Assembly: GCF_029051685.1 (NCBI RefSeq)
Contig: NZ_JAACFT010000007.1
Coordinates: 215,493 to 279,492 of the forward strand
Direction of reading: 5' to 3'
Origin: Bradyrhizobium sp. CSA207
GTDB taxonomy: Bacteria > Pseudomonadota > Alphaproteobacteria > Rhizobiales > Xanthobacteraceae
DNA length: 64,000 nt
Shown here: in pieces, positions 1-9,319 of the stretch
How positions within the stretch are numbered: position 1 is the first letter of the stretch
Layout: every line of letters starts with the position of its first letter
Position numbers and translations under genes: made by a program
The notes under the pieces: generated by a model
Database searches by the model: none
Seen by the model: only the letters and a program-made list of their open reading frames with translations
What the model was told of the DNA's origin: nothing

Positions 1-272
1 ATGCCGTCCACAAGGAACGCCCGTTCTTCGGCGAGCTCGTCGAATTCATGACCTCGGGCCCGGTCGTGGTCCAGGTGCTGGAAGGCGAGAACGCCGTCGC
101 CAAGTACCGCGAGGCGATGGGTGCGACCGATCCGTCCAAGGCGGCCGACGGCACCATCCGCAAGCTCTACGCAAAGTCGATCGGCGAGAACTCCGCGCAT
201 GGCTCGGACGCGCCGGAGACGGCTGCGATCGAGATCGCGCAATTCTTCTCGGGCAACGAGATCGTCGGCTGA
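1..272 (+). CDS. ndk: Nucleoside diphosphate kinase, C-terminal part (5' end outside window)
   Basis: The gene enters from the left edge; the reading frame starts at base 3 and the stop is at 270-272. It transfers the terminal phosphate of ATP to other nucleoside diphosphates through a phosphohistidine and keeps NTP pools balanced. The visible part carries the family signatures HKERPFF near the edge, the stretch [17 protein letters not shown], then GATDP, and the end of the catalytic segment [22 protein letters not shown], in which the second His of NSAHGSD is the phosphorylated residue. Only about the last 90 residues of a protein of roughly 140 are here. It is followed after 44 bases by the TerC-family gene on the same strand. 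Confidence 0.95.
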   Translation, partial: AVHKERPFFGELVEFMTSGPVVVQVLEGENAVAKYREAMGATDPSKAADGTIRKLYAKSIGENSAHGSDAPETAAIEIAQFFSGNEIVG

Positions 273-316
273 TTCAACAGCCGATAAGTTAAGGCGGCGG
301 GGCGAAAGGACGCATT

Positions 317-1177
317 GTGAACTGGCTTTGGCAGATGTTCGATCCCGCTACGATCGGGGCATTCTTCACCCAGTTTCGCAATGAGATGGCCGAACCGACC
401 TTCTGGATCGCGGTCGGCAAGATCATCTGGATCAACGTCCTGCTCTCCGGCGATAATGCGCTGGTGATCGCGCTCGCCTGTCGCGGCCTGAAGCCGCGAC
501 ACCGGCTATGGGGCATGGTGCTCGGCGCCGGCGCCGCGGTGCTGCTGCGGATCATCTTCACCGGCATCGTCGCCAGCCTGATGGGGCTGCCGTACCTCAA
601 GCTGGTCGGCGGCCTCGCGCTGATCGTGATCGCGGCAAAGCTGCTCGTGCCCGAAGAGGAGGGCGAGGACGACGTCGAGTCGGCCTCTCATCTGTGGCAC
701 GCCGTGCAGATCGTCGTCGTCGCCGACATCATCATGAGCCTCGACAACGTCATTGCCGTGGCCGCCGCCGCCAATGGCAGCATGCCGCTGCTGATCCTCG
801 GACTTGCCATCAGCGTGCCGCTGATCGTGGCCGGTGCGGCGCTCATCATGGCGCTGCTTGCGAAGCTGCCAGTCCTTGTATGGGCCGGTGCGGCGCTGCT
901 CGGCTGGATCTCGGGCGAAGTGATTGCGACCGATCCTGGCATCGCGCCGAAGCTGCACACGCTGTTCGACGGCCCGCTCGGCGCATCGCTTGATTCGATC
1001 CTCGCTGCCTTGCGCATCCCGCCGCAATTCACCCATGGCGGCGGAGGCGGCGAATATCTCTGCGCAGCACTCGGTGTTGCCGTCGTGCTGGTGGTCGGCA
1101 CCATCTGGCGCCGCCGCAGCCTGGGCCAGGCGGCGCTCGAGGCTTCCGAGCGACACGCCAAGGTCTCGGTGGAGTAA
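317..1177 (+). CDS. TerC family integral membrane protein (YjbE-like)
   Basis: A 286-residue polytopic membrane protein. It has the two repeated TerC motifs that place acidic and amide residues inside the membrane: SGDNALVIALA at residues 44-54 and SLDNVIAVAAA at 141-151. A charged cytoplasmic loop (EEEGEDD, about 113-119) separates the halves. The family is linked to tellurite resistance and, in better studied members, to metal ion (notably manganese) export during protein secretion. The substrate cannot be read from the sequence. The start is GTG at 317. A palindromic interspersed repeat follows immediately. Confidence 0.85.
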   Translation: MNWLWQMFDPATIGAFFTQFRNEMAEPTFWIAVGKIIWINVLLSGDNALVIALACRGLKPRHRLWGMVLGAGAAVLLRIIFTGIVASLMGLPYLKLVGGLALIVIAAKLLVPEEEGEDDVESASHLWHAVQIVVVADIIMSLDNVIAVAAAANGSMPLLILGLAISVPLIVAGAALIMALLAKLPVLVWAGAALLGWISGEVIATDPGIAPKLHTLFDGPLGASLDSILAALRIPPQFTHGGGGGEYLCAALGVAVVLVVGTIWRRRSLGQAALEASERHAKVSVE

Positions 1178-1188
1178 GGCTTATTTCT

Positions 1189-1258
1189 TGAGCATGATCT
1201 TTTCGAAAGACCGCTTCGCAGTTTGCGCTAACGCGGCCCTTCGGATCCGGATCATGCT
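1189..1258 (+). repeat. Interspersed palindromic repeat, family A copy 1
   Basis: About 70 bases bounded by TGAGCATGATCT at the left and ATCATGCT at the right, so the ends are inverted copies. The core reads GCTAACGCGGCCCTT. A longer, diverged copy in the opposite orientation lies at 46000-46096. It sits between the convergent TerC and ppx genes. Short dispersed repeats of this kind are common between genes in Bradyrhizobium; whether it acts as a transcript end is inference. Confidence 0.7.
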
Positions 1259-2761
1259 TTAGTGCCGTACGATCGAGCCGGCGCGGCCGATCAGGCGGGC
1301 GAGTTGGCGGAAGCGGCTGCCGACACGGTCGGCGACGAGATCGCCGAGGCGGTGCTCGAACACCAGCATCAGCTTGCGGCTCCCGCTGCGGAAATGCGTG
1401 GCAGGCAAGACGCCAGGGCGCGCCGCCGAGATCAGATGCGCGACGCGGAACGCAGCGCCCAGCAGACGGGCGCGTTCGATCTGCGCCGGCGTCAGCAGCT
1501 CCTGCATGGCCACCGGCGGCTGGTTTTCCTCGCTCAGCCCCGCATAACGATAGAACACCGACAGGCCGACGAAGGCGCGTTCGGTGTGGGTGATCGCGCC
1601 GAAATTGCCGTTGACGACCAGGCTCAGCGTCTGCTCGCCGCGATGGTCGGGATGCACGCGCCAGCCGATGTCGGAGAGCAGGCAGGCGGCGTGGCGTAAG
1701 CGGCGGTCCTCTTCGCTCTCGCGCAGCTTTACCACGCGCGCGAGCCGGTCGGTCCAGGCGATCAGCTCGCGGGCGTGGCGTGCCGAGCGCGACAGCAGCT
1801 GGTTGAGCTCTTCCGCCGCGCAGACCAATCCGTCCTTGCTGCGCTCGGTCTGCGACAACTTCTCGTGCAGCAGGCCTTCGCGAACGCCGAAGGTCGAGAA
1901 CACGATGGTCTTCGGTTTTGCCACACGGATGATGTGCTCGAGCACCAGCGCGGCATAGGTGAGGAGAGGGCGGCGCGCGTCGGCGACGATCTCGATGTCG
2001 GCCAGCATGTTGGCGGCCGCGAGACGGCGCAGACGACGCGAAAAGTCGAGCGCCTCGGCGGCCGAAATCGAATAGCCGTGCATCACCTGGAGCGGATAGC
2101 CGCTCTGGATGATGTGGATGCGGGCAAGCGCGCGCCAGGTGCCGCCGACCGCATAGAAGGAGCGGCCGCTGCCCGCCTTGAGCTGCGGCACCCCGTCGAG
2201 CGCCTCGCGGACGATGCGGTCGGCCCGCTTGAGCGATTTGTGGGCGAGGTCCTGCAGCGCGAGACCGCCCAGTGGCAGCGTCACGCCGCTGCGTACGCTG
2301 TTCCTGCGCACGTCGATCAGTTCGAGCGAGCCACCGCCGAGATCGCCGACGATGCCGTCGGGATGGTGAATCCCCGAGATCACGCCGAGCGCCGACAGCC
2401 GCGCCTCGCGCGGTCCGGACAGAATCTCGATCTTGACCGCGCAGATGCGCTCGGCTTTCGCGATGAAGTCGGGGCCGTTGGAGGCGTCACGGCACGCCGC
2501 TGTGGCGATCGCGAACACGCGCCCCACCTGCATCACCCGGCACAGCGCGCGGAATCGCTTCAGCGAGGTCAGCGCCTTGTCGACGGCGTCCGGCGCAAGC
2601 AGGCCCGTGCTCTGCACCTCGCGGCCGAGGCCGCACAGCGTCTTCTCGTTGAAGATCGGAATAAGGCTCCGCGCCAGCGCCTCGTAGACGACGAGACGCA
2701 CCGAGTTGGAGCCGATATCGATGACAGCGACGCTCGAGCCGCGCTTGCGCGGTTGCGTCAC
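1259..2761 (-). CDS. ppx: Exopolyphosphatase / guanosine pentaphosphate phosphatase family (Ppx/GppA)
   Basis: A 500-residue member of the ASKHA-fold Ppx/GppA family, which removes terminal phosphates from long-chain polyphosphate or converts pppGpp to ppGpp. The N-terminal phosphate-binding loop IDIGSNSVRL is at about residues 14-23 and the second glycine-rich loop GDLGGGSLELIDV at about 139-151; YAVGGTWRALA follows. The C-terminal part, from about residue 310, has the HD-like helical region usual in long Ppx proteins. It lies 15 bases downstream of ppk on the same strand, so synthesis and breakdown of polyphosphate are co-transcribed. Ppx is favoured over GppA from this context. Confidence 0.9.
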   Translation of the reverse strand: MTQPRKRGSSVAVIDIGSNSVRLVVYEALARSLIPIFNEKTLCGLGREVQSTGLLAPDAVDKALTSLKRFRALCRVMQVGRVFAIATAACRDASNGPDFIAKAERICAVKIEILSGPREARLSALGVISGIHHPDGIVGDLGGGSLELIDVRRNSVRSGVTLPLGGLALQDLAHKSLKRADRIVREALDGVPQLKAGSGRSFYAVGGTWRALARIHIIQSGYPLQVMHGYSISAAEALDFSRRLRRLAAANMLADIEIVADARRPLLTYAALVLEHIIRVAKPKTIVFSTFGVREGLLHEKLSQTERSKDGLVCAAEELNQLLSRSARHARELIAWTDRLARVVKLRESEEDRRLRHAACLLSDIGWRVHPDHRGEQTLSLVVNGNFGAITHTERAFVGLSVFYRYAGLSEENQPPVAMQELLTPAQIERARLLGAAFRVAHLISAARPGVLPATHFRSGSRKLMLVFEHRLGDLVADRVGSRFRQLARLIGRAGSIVRH

Positions 2762-2776
2762 GTCAGAAATCCCCGA

Positions 2777-4981
2777 TCAGGGTTGATGGCGTTCGTTCCG
2801 GCGCGTGAGGCGGCGCGGCGAGGATTCCTTGAGCGACTTTCCACGGCCAGACAGACTCGGATTTGTCATGAAGTAGTTGTGGACGTTGAAAGGCTCCTCG
2901 CCCTTCGCGGTCTTCATACGCGTTGAGGACCCGTCCGGCAACAATTGCCAGCTCTGCTCATTATCCTTCAGGTTCGCGACCATGATCTGTTCGAGAACCT
3001 GCTGATGCACCGTGGGATTTTGCAGCGGACACAGCACCTCGACGCGACGGTCGAGGTTGCGTGGCATCATATCGGCGGACGAGATATACACAGCCGCTTT
3101 CGCGCTCGGCAGGCCCTGGCCCATACCGAAGCAGTAGATTCGGCCGTGTTCCAGGAAGCGTCCAATGATCGACTTGACGCGGATGTTCTCCGACAGGCCG
3201 GGAATGCCGGGCCGCAGGCAGCAGATGCCTCGCACCACGAGCTCGACCTGGACGCCGGCCTGTGACGCTTCGTAGAGCGCGTCGATGATGTCGGGGTCGA
3301 CCAGCGCATTCATCTTCATCCAGACCGCGCCCGGCTTGCCGTGCCGGGCATGCTCGGTCTCGCCCTGGATGTGCTGGATGATGCGCTTGCGCAGGGTCAG
3401 CGGCGACACCGCCATCTTTTCGAGATCACTTGGCGCCGCATAGCCGGTGATGAAGTTGAACACGCGCGCGGCGTCGCGGCCGATGGTCGGCTCCGAGGTA
3501 AAGTAGGAGAGGTCGGTGTAGATGCGCGCGGTCACCGGGTGATAGTTGCCGGTGCCGGTATGGACATAGGTGGTGAGGCTGCCGCCTTCGCGACGCACCA
3601 CCATCGACAGCTTGGCGTGGGTCTTGAGTTCGAGGAAGCCATAGACCACCTGGACGCCGGCGCGTTCGAGGTCGCGCGCCCAGCGGATGTTGGCCTCTTC
3701 GTCGAAACGTGCCTTCAGCTCGATCAGCGCGGTGACCGACTTGCCGGCTTCTGCGGCTTCCGCGAGCGCACGCACGATCGGCGAGTTGTTGGAAGTGCGG
3801 TAGAGCGTTTGCTTGATCGCGACGACGTCCGGATCGCGCGTGGCCTGCTGGAGGAACTGCACCACCACATCGAAGGATTCGTAGGGGTGATGGACGACCA
3901 GGTCCTTCTGCCGGATCGCGGCAAAAATGTCGCCGCCGTGCTCGCGCACGCGCTCGGGATGGCGTGGCACGTAAGGCGTGAATTCGAGGTCGGGCCGGTC
4001 GAGGCGGGTGAGCTGGGACAGCTCGTTCATGGCGAGCACGCCGTCGACCAGAAACACCTCGTCGTCAGCGGCCGACAGCGCGTGCTGCACGAAGCTGCGC
4101 AGCTGCTCCGGCATCTTGGCGTCGATCTCGAGCCGGATCACCGAACCGCGGCGGCGACGCTTCAGCGCAGTCTCGAACAGGCGGACGAGGTCTTCGGCTT
4201 CTTCCTCGATTTCCAGCTCGGAGTCTCGGATGATGCGGAAGGCGCCCTGGCCGTGCAGGTTGTAGCCGGGGAAAAGGCGATTGATGAACAGGGAGGTCGC
4301 CTGTTCCAGCGTGATCAGCCGCACCGTACCGTCGGCCGGCAGGCGGATGAAGCGGTCGATCTTGCCGGGCATGCGGATCAGCGCGTTCATCTGCTTGCCG
4401 TCGGCGGCGCGCGTGAGCTGGAGCGCGATGGTGAAGCCGAGGCTCGGAATGAACGGGAAGGGATGGGCCGGGTCGATCGCGAGCGGCGTCAGCAGCGGGA
4501 ACACGTTGGCGAGGAAGTAGTCCTCGATCCAGGTCCGCTCCGCCTTGGTGACCTCCTTGCCGTCGACCAGCACGATGCCGACGTCGGCCAGCGAGCCGCG
4601 CAGGCCGCGCCAGATCGCCTGCTGGTCGGAGGCCAGCTTGGAGACAGTCTGGTTGATCAGGGCAAGCTGCTCGGACGGGGTCAAGCCGTCCGGGCTGCGC
4701 TCGGCAATACCCTCGCGCACCTGGGCCTTGATGCCGGCGACGCGGACCATGAAGAATTCGTCGAGGTTATTCGCCGAAATCGACAGGAATCGCACCCGCT
4801 CCAGCACGGGGTGGCTGGGATTGACCGATTCCTCCAGGACGCGCCGGTTGAAATGCAGCCACGACAGCTCGCGGTTGATGAACCGCTCGGGGCTCGAAGC
4901 GATCGCCGGCTGGCCTTCGAATTCTTGAGCTTTTTCTTTAATTTCAATGGCTTGCGCAGAGTCCATCAGAAGTCGATCCAT
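2777..4981 (-). CDS. ppk: Polyphosphate kinase 1
   Basis: Makes polyphosphate from ATP by way of a phosphohistidine. With the start at 4981 the protein has 734 residues, close to the family norm. It shows the N-terminal block [18 protein letters not shown], the catalytic block [11 protein letters not shown] (phosphorylated His) followed by [10 protein letters not shown], and EHGRIYCFG in the second phospholipase-D-like half. An ATG at 5029 is possible, but it would lie only 12 bases from the Pho box at 5041-5058, leaving no room for a -10 element and leader. The ATG at 4981 (or 4966) is therefore preferred. Ppx follows, and the hda-like gene lies upstream on the same strand. Confidence 0.95.
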   Translation of the reverse strand: MDRLLMDSAQAIEIKEKAQEFEGQPAIASSPERFINRELSWLHFNRRVLEESVNPSHPVLERVRFLSISANNLDEFFMVRVAGIKAQVREGIAERSPDGLTPSEQLALINQTVSKLASDQQAIWRGLRGSLADVGIVLVDGKEVTKAERTWIEDYFLANVFPLLTPLAIDPAHPFPFIPSLGFTIALQLTRAADGKQMNALIRMPGKIDRFIRLPADGTVRLITLEQATSLFINRLFPGYNLHGQGAFRIIRDSELEIEEEAEDLVRLFETALKRRRRGSVIRLEIDAKMPEQLRSFVQHALSAADDEVFLVDGVLAMNELSQLTRLDRPDLEFTPYVPRHPERVREHGGDIFAAIRQKDLVVHHPYESFDVVVQFLQQATRDPDVVAIKQTLYRTSNNSPIVRALAEAAEAGKSVTALIELKARFDEEANIRWARDLERAGVQVVYGFLELKTHAKLSMVVRREGGSLTTYVHTGTGNYHPVTARIYTDLSYFTSEPTIGRDAARVFNFITGYAAPSDLEKMAVSPLTLRKRIIQHIQGETEHARHGKPGAVWMKMNALVDPDIIDALYEASQAGVQVELVVRGICCLRPGIPGLSENIRVKSIIGRFLEHGRIYCFGMGQGLPSAKAAVYISSADMMPRNLDRRVEVLCPLQNPTVHQQVLEQIMVANLKDNEQSWQLLPDGSSTRMKTAKGEEPFNVHNYFMTNPSLSGRGKSLKESSPRRLTRRNERHQP

Positions 4982-5040
4982 CCTGTTTCGCCTCACTTTG
5001 CGACTTAGGCGCAAAACCGGAGCGAGCATGTGTGAGTGCG

Positions 5041-5058
5041 ATGACGTTTCAATGACAT
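5041..5058 (-). promoter_or_regulatory. Candidate Pho box upstream of ppk
   Basis: On the minus strand this reads ATGTCATTGAAACGTCAT: two TGTCAT/CGTCAT half sites spaced 11 bases apart, as in the PhoB consensus CTGTCAT-N4-CTGTCAT. By my count it matches 13 of 18 consensus positions. It lies 60 bases upstream of the preferred ppk start. PhoB control of ppk is known in several bacteria; binding here is inference. Confidence 0.5.
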
Positions 5059-5107
5059 TGACGTTCCGCCGCCGCGCCCCGTCAAGCGCTGTGGATAGGA
5101 AGACAGG

Positions 5108-5875
5108 TCAGGCGTCACGCAGCAGCTCGGCGGCGAGCGCCCTTGTAACGGGACGGCCGAGCCGCAGCGCCTCGCTGTCGAGCAATTCCACAGCCTGGCG
5201 GGCGGCGGCCGAGGACCGCTCGAGGCGGGTGGCGAGGTAGCTGACCACGGTCTCGTCAACGGCGAGTTGGTGGTCGGCGCAGAACTTGATGATCAGGCCG
5301 CGGAACAGCTGGTCGTCCGGCGGCAAGAGCGAGATCACGGGAACAGCGCGCAACCGGGAGCGCAGGTCGCGCAGTTCGATATCGAGCGCAGCGGGCACCT
5401 CGCGTCCGGTGAAGAGGACGTAGGCGCCGTCTTCACGCGCGAGGTTCATCAGGTGGAAGACGGCGCGCTCGTCGAATTCCTTTGCCTTGAGATCCTCGAC
5501 CACCAAGGCGCCGGTCGCGAGCGCGCCAGGGACGCTCGCGGGGATCAGCGCATTGGCCGTGGTCGAGCGGGCGCCGGCGTCCTCGGCCCAGATCGCGGCG
5601 AGATGGCTCTTGCCGCTGCCTTCGGGGCCAGCCAGCCACATGATCCGGTTCGGCCATTCCGGCCAACTGTCGATCAGGCCGAGACCGGCCGCGTTGGAGG
5701 GGCCTTCGAGGAAATTGTCCCGGCTCAGGCTTTCCGCATGCGGAAGCGAAAACGCCAATTGTCGGGGATGAACGCGGCCTGCCACGCTTGCTTTGCTCCA
5801 TGCCGGTCGGCCGGCCTCGGTTGAGAGTAGACGTATCGAGCGCGAGTTGGCCTTTTGCGGGGCCTCCAGGCTCAT
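5108..5875 (-). CDS. hda: DnaA-related regulator, Hda/HdaA-like
   Basis: A 255-residue protein with a single AAA+ domain related to DnaA, without the C-terminal DNA-binding domain of DnaA. The P-loop is GPEGSGKSHLA at roughly residues 74-84, and the C-terminal half has the DLRSRLRAVPVISLLPPDD-type sensor region. Hda proteins promote hydrolysis of DnaA-bound ATP after replication starts. The start at 5875 (MSLEAPQ) overlaps the stop of the upstream phosphatidyltransferase gene as ATGA, so translation is probably coupled. An in-frame ATG 33 bases further upstream lies inside the neighbouring gene and is less likely. Confidence 0.8.
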   Translation of the reverse strand: MSLEAPQKANSRSIRLLSTEAGRPAWSKASVAGRVHPRQLAFSLPHAESLSRDNFLEGPSNAAGLGLIDSWPEWPNRIMWLAGPEGSGKSHLAAIWAEDAGARSTTANALIPASVPGALATGALVVEDLKAKEFDERAVFHLMNLAREDGAYVLFTGREVPAALDIELRDLRSRLRAVPVISLLPPDDQLFRGLIIKFCADHQLAVDETVVSYLATRLERSSAAARQAVELLDSEALRLGRPVTRALAAELLRDA

Positions 5876-6414
5876 TTGGCCTCGATGGTGCTCATGTGCC
5901 GCAGCCACTCGACGAGATAGAGCGACACGGAGGAGAGCGTGAAGACGGTGACGAGACCCATCAGGATTATATCATAGGGCTGCGCCTTGAAGCCGAAGGC
6001 AAGCGAGGCCAATACCAGCGCCGCGAAGGCCACCTGGGCCACAGTGTTGAGCTTGGACACCTTCGACGGCTTCATCTCGACCGGCTTGTCGAACAGCCAG
6101 GAGACGATCACGGCCGCCACGATCATGATGTCCCGCGACACCACCAGGATCACGATCCAGCGCGGGATCGCGCCCCAGATGCCGAGCGCCATGTAGATCG
6201 AGACCAACAGCGCCTTGTCCGCAAGCGGGTCGAGCAAGGCGCCGAGCTCGCTCGTCATGTTGAACCGCTTGGCGAGGAAGCCGTCGACGGCATCGCTTAT
6301 GCCGGCGATCAGGAAGACGGCGAACGCCACCTCCATTTGGCTCGACACGATGGCCCAGACAATGATCGGGACCAGCATGATGCGGCCCAGGGTAATGATG
6401 TTCGGAATACTCAC
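5872..6414 (-). CDS. pgsA: CDP-alcohol phosphatidyltransferase, PgsA-like
   Basis: A 180-residue membrane enzyme that would join a CDP-activated diacylglycerol to an alcohol, most likely glycerol 3-phosphate, in phospholipid synthesis. The family motif D-x2-DG-x2-A-x9-G-x3-D-x3-D is present as DAVDGFLAKRF followed by GALLDPLADK at about residues 40-67; the usual Arg after Ala is Lys-Arg here. Four to five hydrophobic segments follow. A cardiolipin-synthase-type role for the same fold cannot be excluded. It heads the small operon with the hda-like gene and is divergent from purM, leaving about 150 bases for both promoters. Confidence 0.75.
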   Translation of the reverse strand: MSIPNIITLGRIMLVPIIVWAIVSSQMEVAFAVFLIAGISDAVDGFLAKRFNMTSELGALLDPLADKALLVSIYMALGIWGAIPRWIVILVVSRDIMIVAAVIVSWLFDKPVEMKPSKVSKLNTVAQVAFAALVLASLAFGFKAQPYDIILMGLVTVFTLSSVSLYLVEWLRHMSTIEAK

Positions 6415-6568
6415 GCGGCGCTTCCCGGCACCCGGCCTGACCTCGAATCCGGCCCGTTTGAAGGCTGAACCGGTTGATATCTACATAGTATAGGGCAGCG
6501 CGCCATGCGAGCCATTGCGTGTCCCCGGAATTCGACGTAACCAGCCGGAAACCCACTGGAAATCGGGC

Positions 6569-7642
6569 ATGACCGACCGCAAAAACGGCCTCACTTACGC
6601 CGATTCAGGCGTCGATATCGATGCGGGCAACCGCCTGGTCGACCTGATCAAGCCGATGGTGCGCGCCACCGCACGCGCGGGTGCCGACGCCGAGATCGGC
6701 GGCTTTGGCGGCCTGTTCGACCTCAAAGCGGCCGGTTTCAAGGATCCCATCCTGGTCGCCGCCACCGATGGCGTCGGCACCAAGGTCAAGATCGCGATCG
6801 AGACCGGCCTTCATGGCGGCATCGGCATCGACCTCGTCGCCATGAGCGTCAACGACCTCGTGGTGCAGGGCGCCGAGCCGCTGTTCTTCCTGGATTATTT
6901 TGCCTGCGGCAAGCTCGATCCGGAGGCGACCGCGGCGATCGTTGCGGGCGTTGCCGAGGGCTGCCGGGAATCGGGCTGTGCCCTGATCGGCGGCGAGACT
7001 GCCGAAATGCCCGGCCTCTACAAGGACGGCGATTATGACCTCGGCGGCTTTGCCGTCGGCGCCGCCGAGCGGGGCACGCTGCTGCCGCGCAAGGACATCG
7101 CCGCGGGCGACGCCGTGATCGGGCTGGCCTCGTCGGGCGTGCATTCCAACGGCTTCTCGCTGGTGCGCAAGATCGTCGAGCAGTCCGGCCTCGGCTTCGC
7201 CGCACAGGCCCCGTTCGCGCCGGTCATGACGCTCGGCGGTGCGCTGCTGACGCCGACGCGGCTCTACGTCAGATCCTGCCTGCGCGCCATCCGCGAGACC
7301 GGTGCGGTCAAGGGCCTCGCCCACATCACCGGCGGCGGCTTCACCGACAACATTCCGCGCGTGCTGCCAAAGCACCTCGGCGTCGGCATCGATCTGTCGC
7401 GCCTGCCGGTGCTTCCGGTGTTCAAATGGCTGGCCGCACAGGCCGGCGTCGCCGAGCTGGAAATGCTGCGGACCTTCAATTGCGGTATCGGCATGATCGC
7501 AATCGTCGAGCCGGATAAGGTCGACCAGGCGGTGCAGGTCTTTGCAGACGCGGGCGAGACGGTCGCCGTGCTCGGCCAGGTGATCCCGGCCGAGGGCGAC
7601 CATCGCGTCGTCTACAACGGCAACCTCGATCTGGCCCTGTAG
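6569..7642 (+). CDS. purM: Phosphoribosylformylglycinamidine cyclo-ligase (AIR synthetase)
   Basis: Closes the imidazole ring of purines: FGAM + ATP gives AIR. The 357-residue form starts at [17 protein letters not shown], the conserved N terminus of PurM; the longer frame from 6515 adds an unlike leader and was not used. Typical motifs are [37 protein letters not shown], and [13 protein letters not shown]. It is followed after four bases by purN, the usual alphaproteobacterial pair. Confidence 0.95.
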   Translation: MTDRKNGLTYADSGVDIDAGNRLVDLIKPMVRATARAGADAEIGGFGGLFDLKAAGFKDPILVAATDGVGTKVKIAIETGLHGGIGIDLVAMSVNDLVVQGAEPLFFLDYFACGKLDPEATAAIVAGVAEGCRESGCALIGGETAEMPGLYKDGDYDLGGFAVGAAERGTLLPRKDIAAGDAVIGLASSGVHSNGFSLVRKIVEQSGLGFAAQAPFAPVMTLGGALLTPTRLYVRSCLRAIRETGAVKGLAHITGGGFTDNIPRVLPKHLGVGIDLSRLPVLPVFKWLAAQAGVAELEMLRTFNCGIGMIAIVEPDKVDQAVQVFADAGETVAVLGQVIPAEGDHRVVYNGNLDLAL

Positions 7643-7646
7643 CCCC

Positions 7647-8300
7647 ATGAAGCGCCGCGTCGCCATCCTGATTTCGGGCCGGGGCTCCAACATGGCTGCG
7701 TTGATCAAGGGCGCGGCCGCCCCGGATTTTCCGGCGGAGATTGCGCTCGTGATCTCGAACAAGGCCGATGCGCCGGGACTCGAAAGGGCCAGGACGAGTG
7801 GGGTGAAGACGCTGGTGATCGAAAGCAAGCCGTTCGGCAAGGACCGCGCCGCTTTCGAGGCGGTGCTGCAAGCCGCGCTCGATCAGCACGGCATCGAGCT
7901 GATTTGCCTGGGCGGCTTCATGCGGCTGTTTACCGCCGAGTTCACCAGGTCCTGGTATGGCCGGATGCTCAACATCCATCCGTCGCTGTTGCCGTCCTTC
8001 CCGGGCCTCGACCCGCACGGCCAGGCCTTGCGCGCCGGCGTCAAGCTGTCTGGCGCGACGGTTCACTTCGTCATCCCCGAGACCGATGCCGGCCCGATCG
8101 TGATGCAGGGTGCGGTGCCGGTCAGCGATAACGACACGGCGGATACGCTCTCGGAGCGCATCCTCGAAGTCGAGCACCGCATCTATCCCGAAGCGCTGCG
8201 GTTGCTCGCCACCGGCAAGGTCCGGATCGAGGGCGATGTCTGCAAGACCGCGGGAAGCGGGCCGTCGGAGAATTTTCTGGTCGCGCCGGTCGTGAGCTAG
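7647..8300 (+). CDS. purN: Phosphoribosylglycinamide formyltransferase
   Basis: Transfers a formyl group from 10-formyl-tetrahydrofolate to GAR, step three of purine synthesis. The protein has 217 residues. The phosphate-binding N terminus ILISGRGSNMAALI, the folate-site stretch NIHPSLLPSFPGLDPHGQAL containing the catalytic His, and ETDAGPIVMQGAV with the catalytic Asp are all present. It lies four bases after purM, so the two are one transcription unit. The C terminus runs slightly longer than in enteric PurN. Confidence 0.95.
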   Translation: MKRRVAILISGRGSNMAALIKGAAAPDFPAEIALVISNKADAPGLERARTSGVKTLVIESKPFGKDRAAFEAVLQAALDQHGIELICLGGFMRLFTAEFTRSWYGRMLNIHPSLLPSFPGLDPHGQALRAGVKLSGATVHFVIPETDAGPIVMQGAVPVSDNDTADTLSERILEVEHRIYPEALRLLATGKVRIEGDVCKTAGSGPSENFLVAPVVS

Positions 8301-8324
8301 GGTAGAGCCGCGCGGCTATTCAAT

Positions 8325-8372
8325 ATAGTTTGCCGGATAGTTTGCCGGATAGTTTGCCGGATAGTTTGCCGG
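8325..8372. repeat. 12-bp tandem repeat, four perfect copies
   Basis: ATAGTTTGCCGG is repeated four times without a mismatch directly downstream of purN. It contains no long reading frame. The surrounding 224 bases between purN and vapC hold nothing else that I recognise. Confidence 0.9.
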
Positions 8373-8524
8373 CTCCCCCTTTGCGAACATATCCGAGAAT
8401 GCGGAAGCCTTCGGCAGGGTGGTCGGAGGGCTCGAGTTGGAGCACTGCCTCTCGCAACTCAAGCCATTTGGTGTCATTGGCAAACCGAAAAGTAGCCTGA
8501 TGGCTGAATCATCGATCAGTTCGC

Positions 8525-8941
8525 TTAAGGCGCGGAAAACGGATCGAGCAATGATACGCCGGCGGCTGCGATATCGGCAACGTTGCGCGTCACCAATGTT
8601 AGGCCGTGTACCTTGGCGGTAGCGGCGAGAAGACTATCAATGAGGGGCAAAGGATTGGGAATTCCAAGGAGCGCCCAGGTCTCAGCGACGGTCTCGTCGA
8701 TCGGCAAAACGCGGTCTGCGAGTCGGGTCCGCATTTGCGCAAACCATCGATCCAGCGATTTCGCCTGTTGCGGATCGTTGCGCCTTTTTAGTTCGATGCC
8801 TCGACGAATCTCGGCCAGCACCAGGACGCTCGTTCCGATATCCTCTACCGGAGTCTGGTTGACCCAACGAATGACGTTCGGGTCGGCTCGTTCGCGCTTG
8901 CGGATTTCGGAAATAACGTTGGTGTCGAGCAGGAATCTCAC
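8525..8941 (-). CDS. vapC: PIN-domain ribonuclease toxin, VapC/FitB type
   Basis: A 138-residue PIN-domain protein, the toxin of a type II toxin-antitoxin pair. The acidic active-site residues are visible: Asp in FLLDTNVISE (residues 3-12), Glu in LVLAEIRRGIE (about 41-51), and Asp in LPLIDSLLAATA (about 97-108). The start overlaps the antitoxin stop by four bases (ATGA), typical of coupled toxin-antitoxin genes. The residue pattern NVISE and RRGIE resembles the FitB subgroup. The target RNA is unknown. Confidence 0.85.
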   Translation of the reverse strand: MRFLLDTNVISEIRKRERADPNVIRWVNQTPVEDIGTSVLVLAEIRRGIELKRRNDPQQAKSLDRWFAQMRTRLADRVLPIDETVAETWALLGIPNPLPLIDSLLAATAKVHGLTLVTRNVADIAAAGVSLLDPFSAP

Positions 8942-9240
8942 AAATCGACCTCGCGCCAGGCGTCCCGCCGTGGCTGATCGAATACGCCGCTAAAGGCTTC
9001 GTCAGGAAGGTCGGAGCCAAAGACATCGAAGGCGGTCTTGATCTCAGGATTGAGGAGAGCGTTGGCCAGAGTCGATCGAAGTGCGTTAGCCTTTTCGGAC
9101 TTGTCGCGCAGCGTTTCAGCCAGAGCGCGGATTAGCTCCGCATCTTTCCTGGGCGTTTGGACTTCCACGCGTACCAAGCCGCGCGCCGCAGCGCGGCGCC
9201 GGTGGGTGCGAGTAGCTTTCCGCTGTGATTTGGTCGCCAC
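8938..9240 (-). CDS. vapB: Antitoxin of the VapBC-type pair
   Basis: About 100 residues with a basic N terminus (KATRTHRRRAAARG), then RVEVQTPRKDAELIRALA, which looks like a ribbon-helix-helix DNA-binding unit. The acidic, Trp-containing C-terminal tail (DEAFSGVF, RRDAWREVDL) is the likely toxin-binding segment. A longer frame begins with ATG at 9255, but the bases GGAGG right after that ATG form a good ribosome site eight bases before GTG at 9240, which is therefore preferred. A perfect palindrome lies just upstream. Confidence 0.75.
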   Translation of the reverse strand: MATKSQRKATRTHRRRAAARGLVRVEVQTPRKDAELIRALAETLRDKSEKANALRSTLANALLNPEIKTAFDVFGSDLPDEAFSGVFDQPRRDAWREVDL

Positions 9241-9261
9241 TGATCTTGCCTCCATCGCTAT

Positions 9262-9277
9262 CCGGTTATATAACCGG
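9262..9277 (-). promoter_or_regulatory. Palindromic operator/promoter of the vapBC-type operon
   Basis: CCGGTTATATAACCGG is a perfect 16-bp palindrome and contains a TATAAC-like -10 element. A repressor bound here would cover the promoter. It ends 22 bases before the preferred GTG start. Autoregulation by the antitoxin is the rule in this class; binding here is inference. Confidence 0.65.
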
Positions 9278-9319
9278 AAATTGAGCCAAGTGCGATCCTA
9301 AAATCTCTCTCGCCGCCAC

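Noticed and set aside
3341..5008. A 555-residue open frame on the plus strand opposite ppk
   Set aside because: It mirrors the ppk codons; composition rich in Arg, His and Gly without any domain. A shadow of high GC coding sequence.
6605..7840. A 411-residue minus-strand frame opposite purM/purN
   Set aside because: PurM and PurN are certain; antisense frame is low-information.
8325..8372. CRISPR or iteron-type origin
   Set aside because: Only four 12-bp units without spacers, no replication gene nearby.
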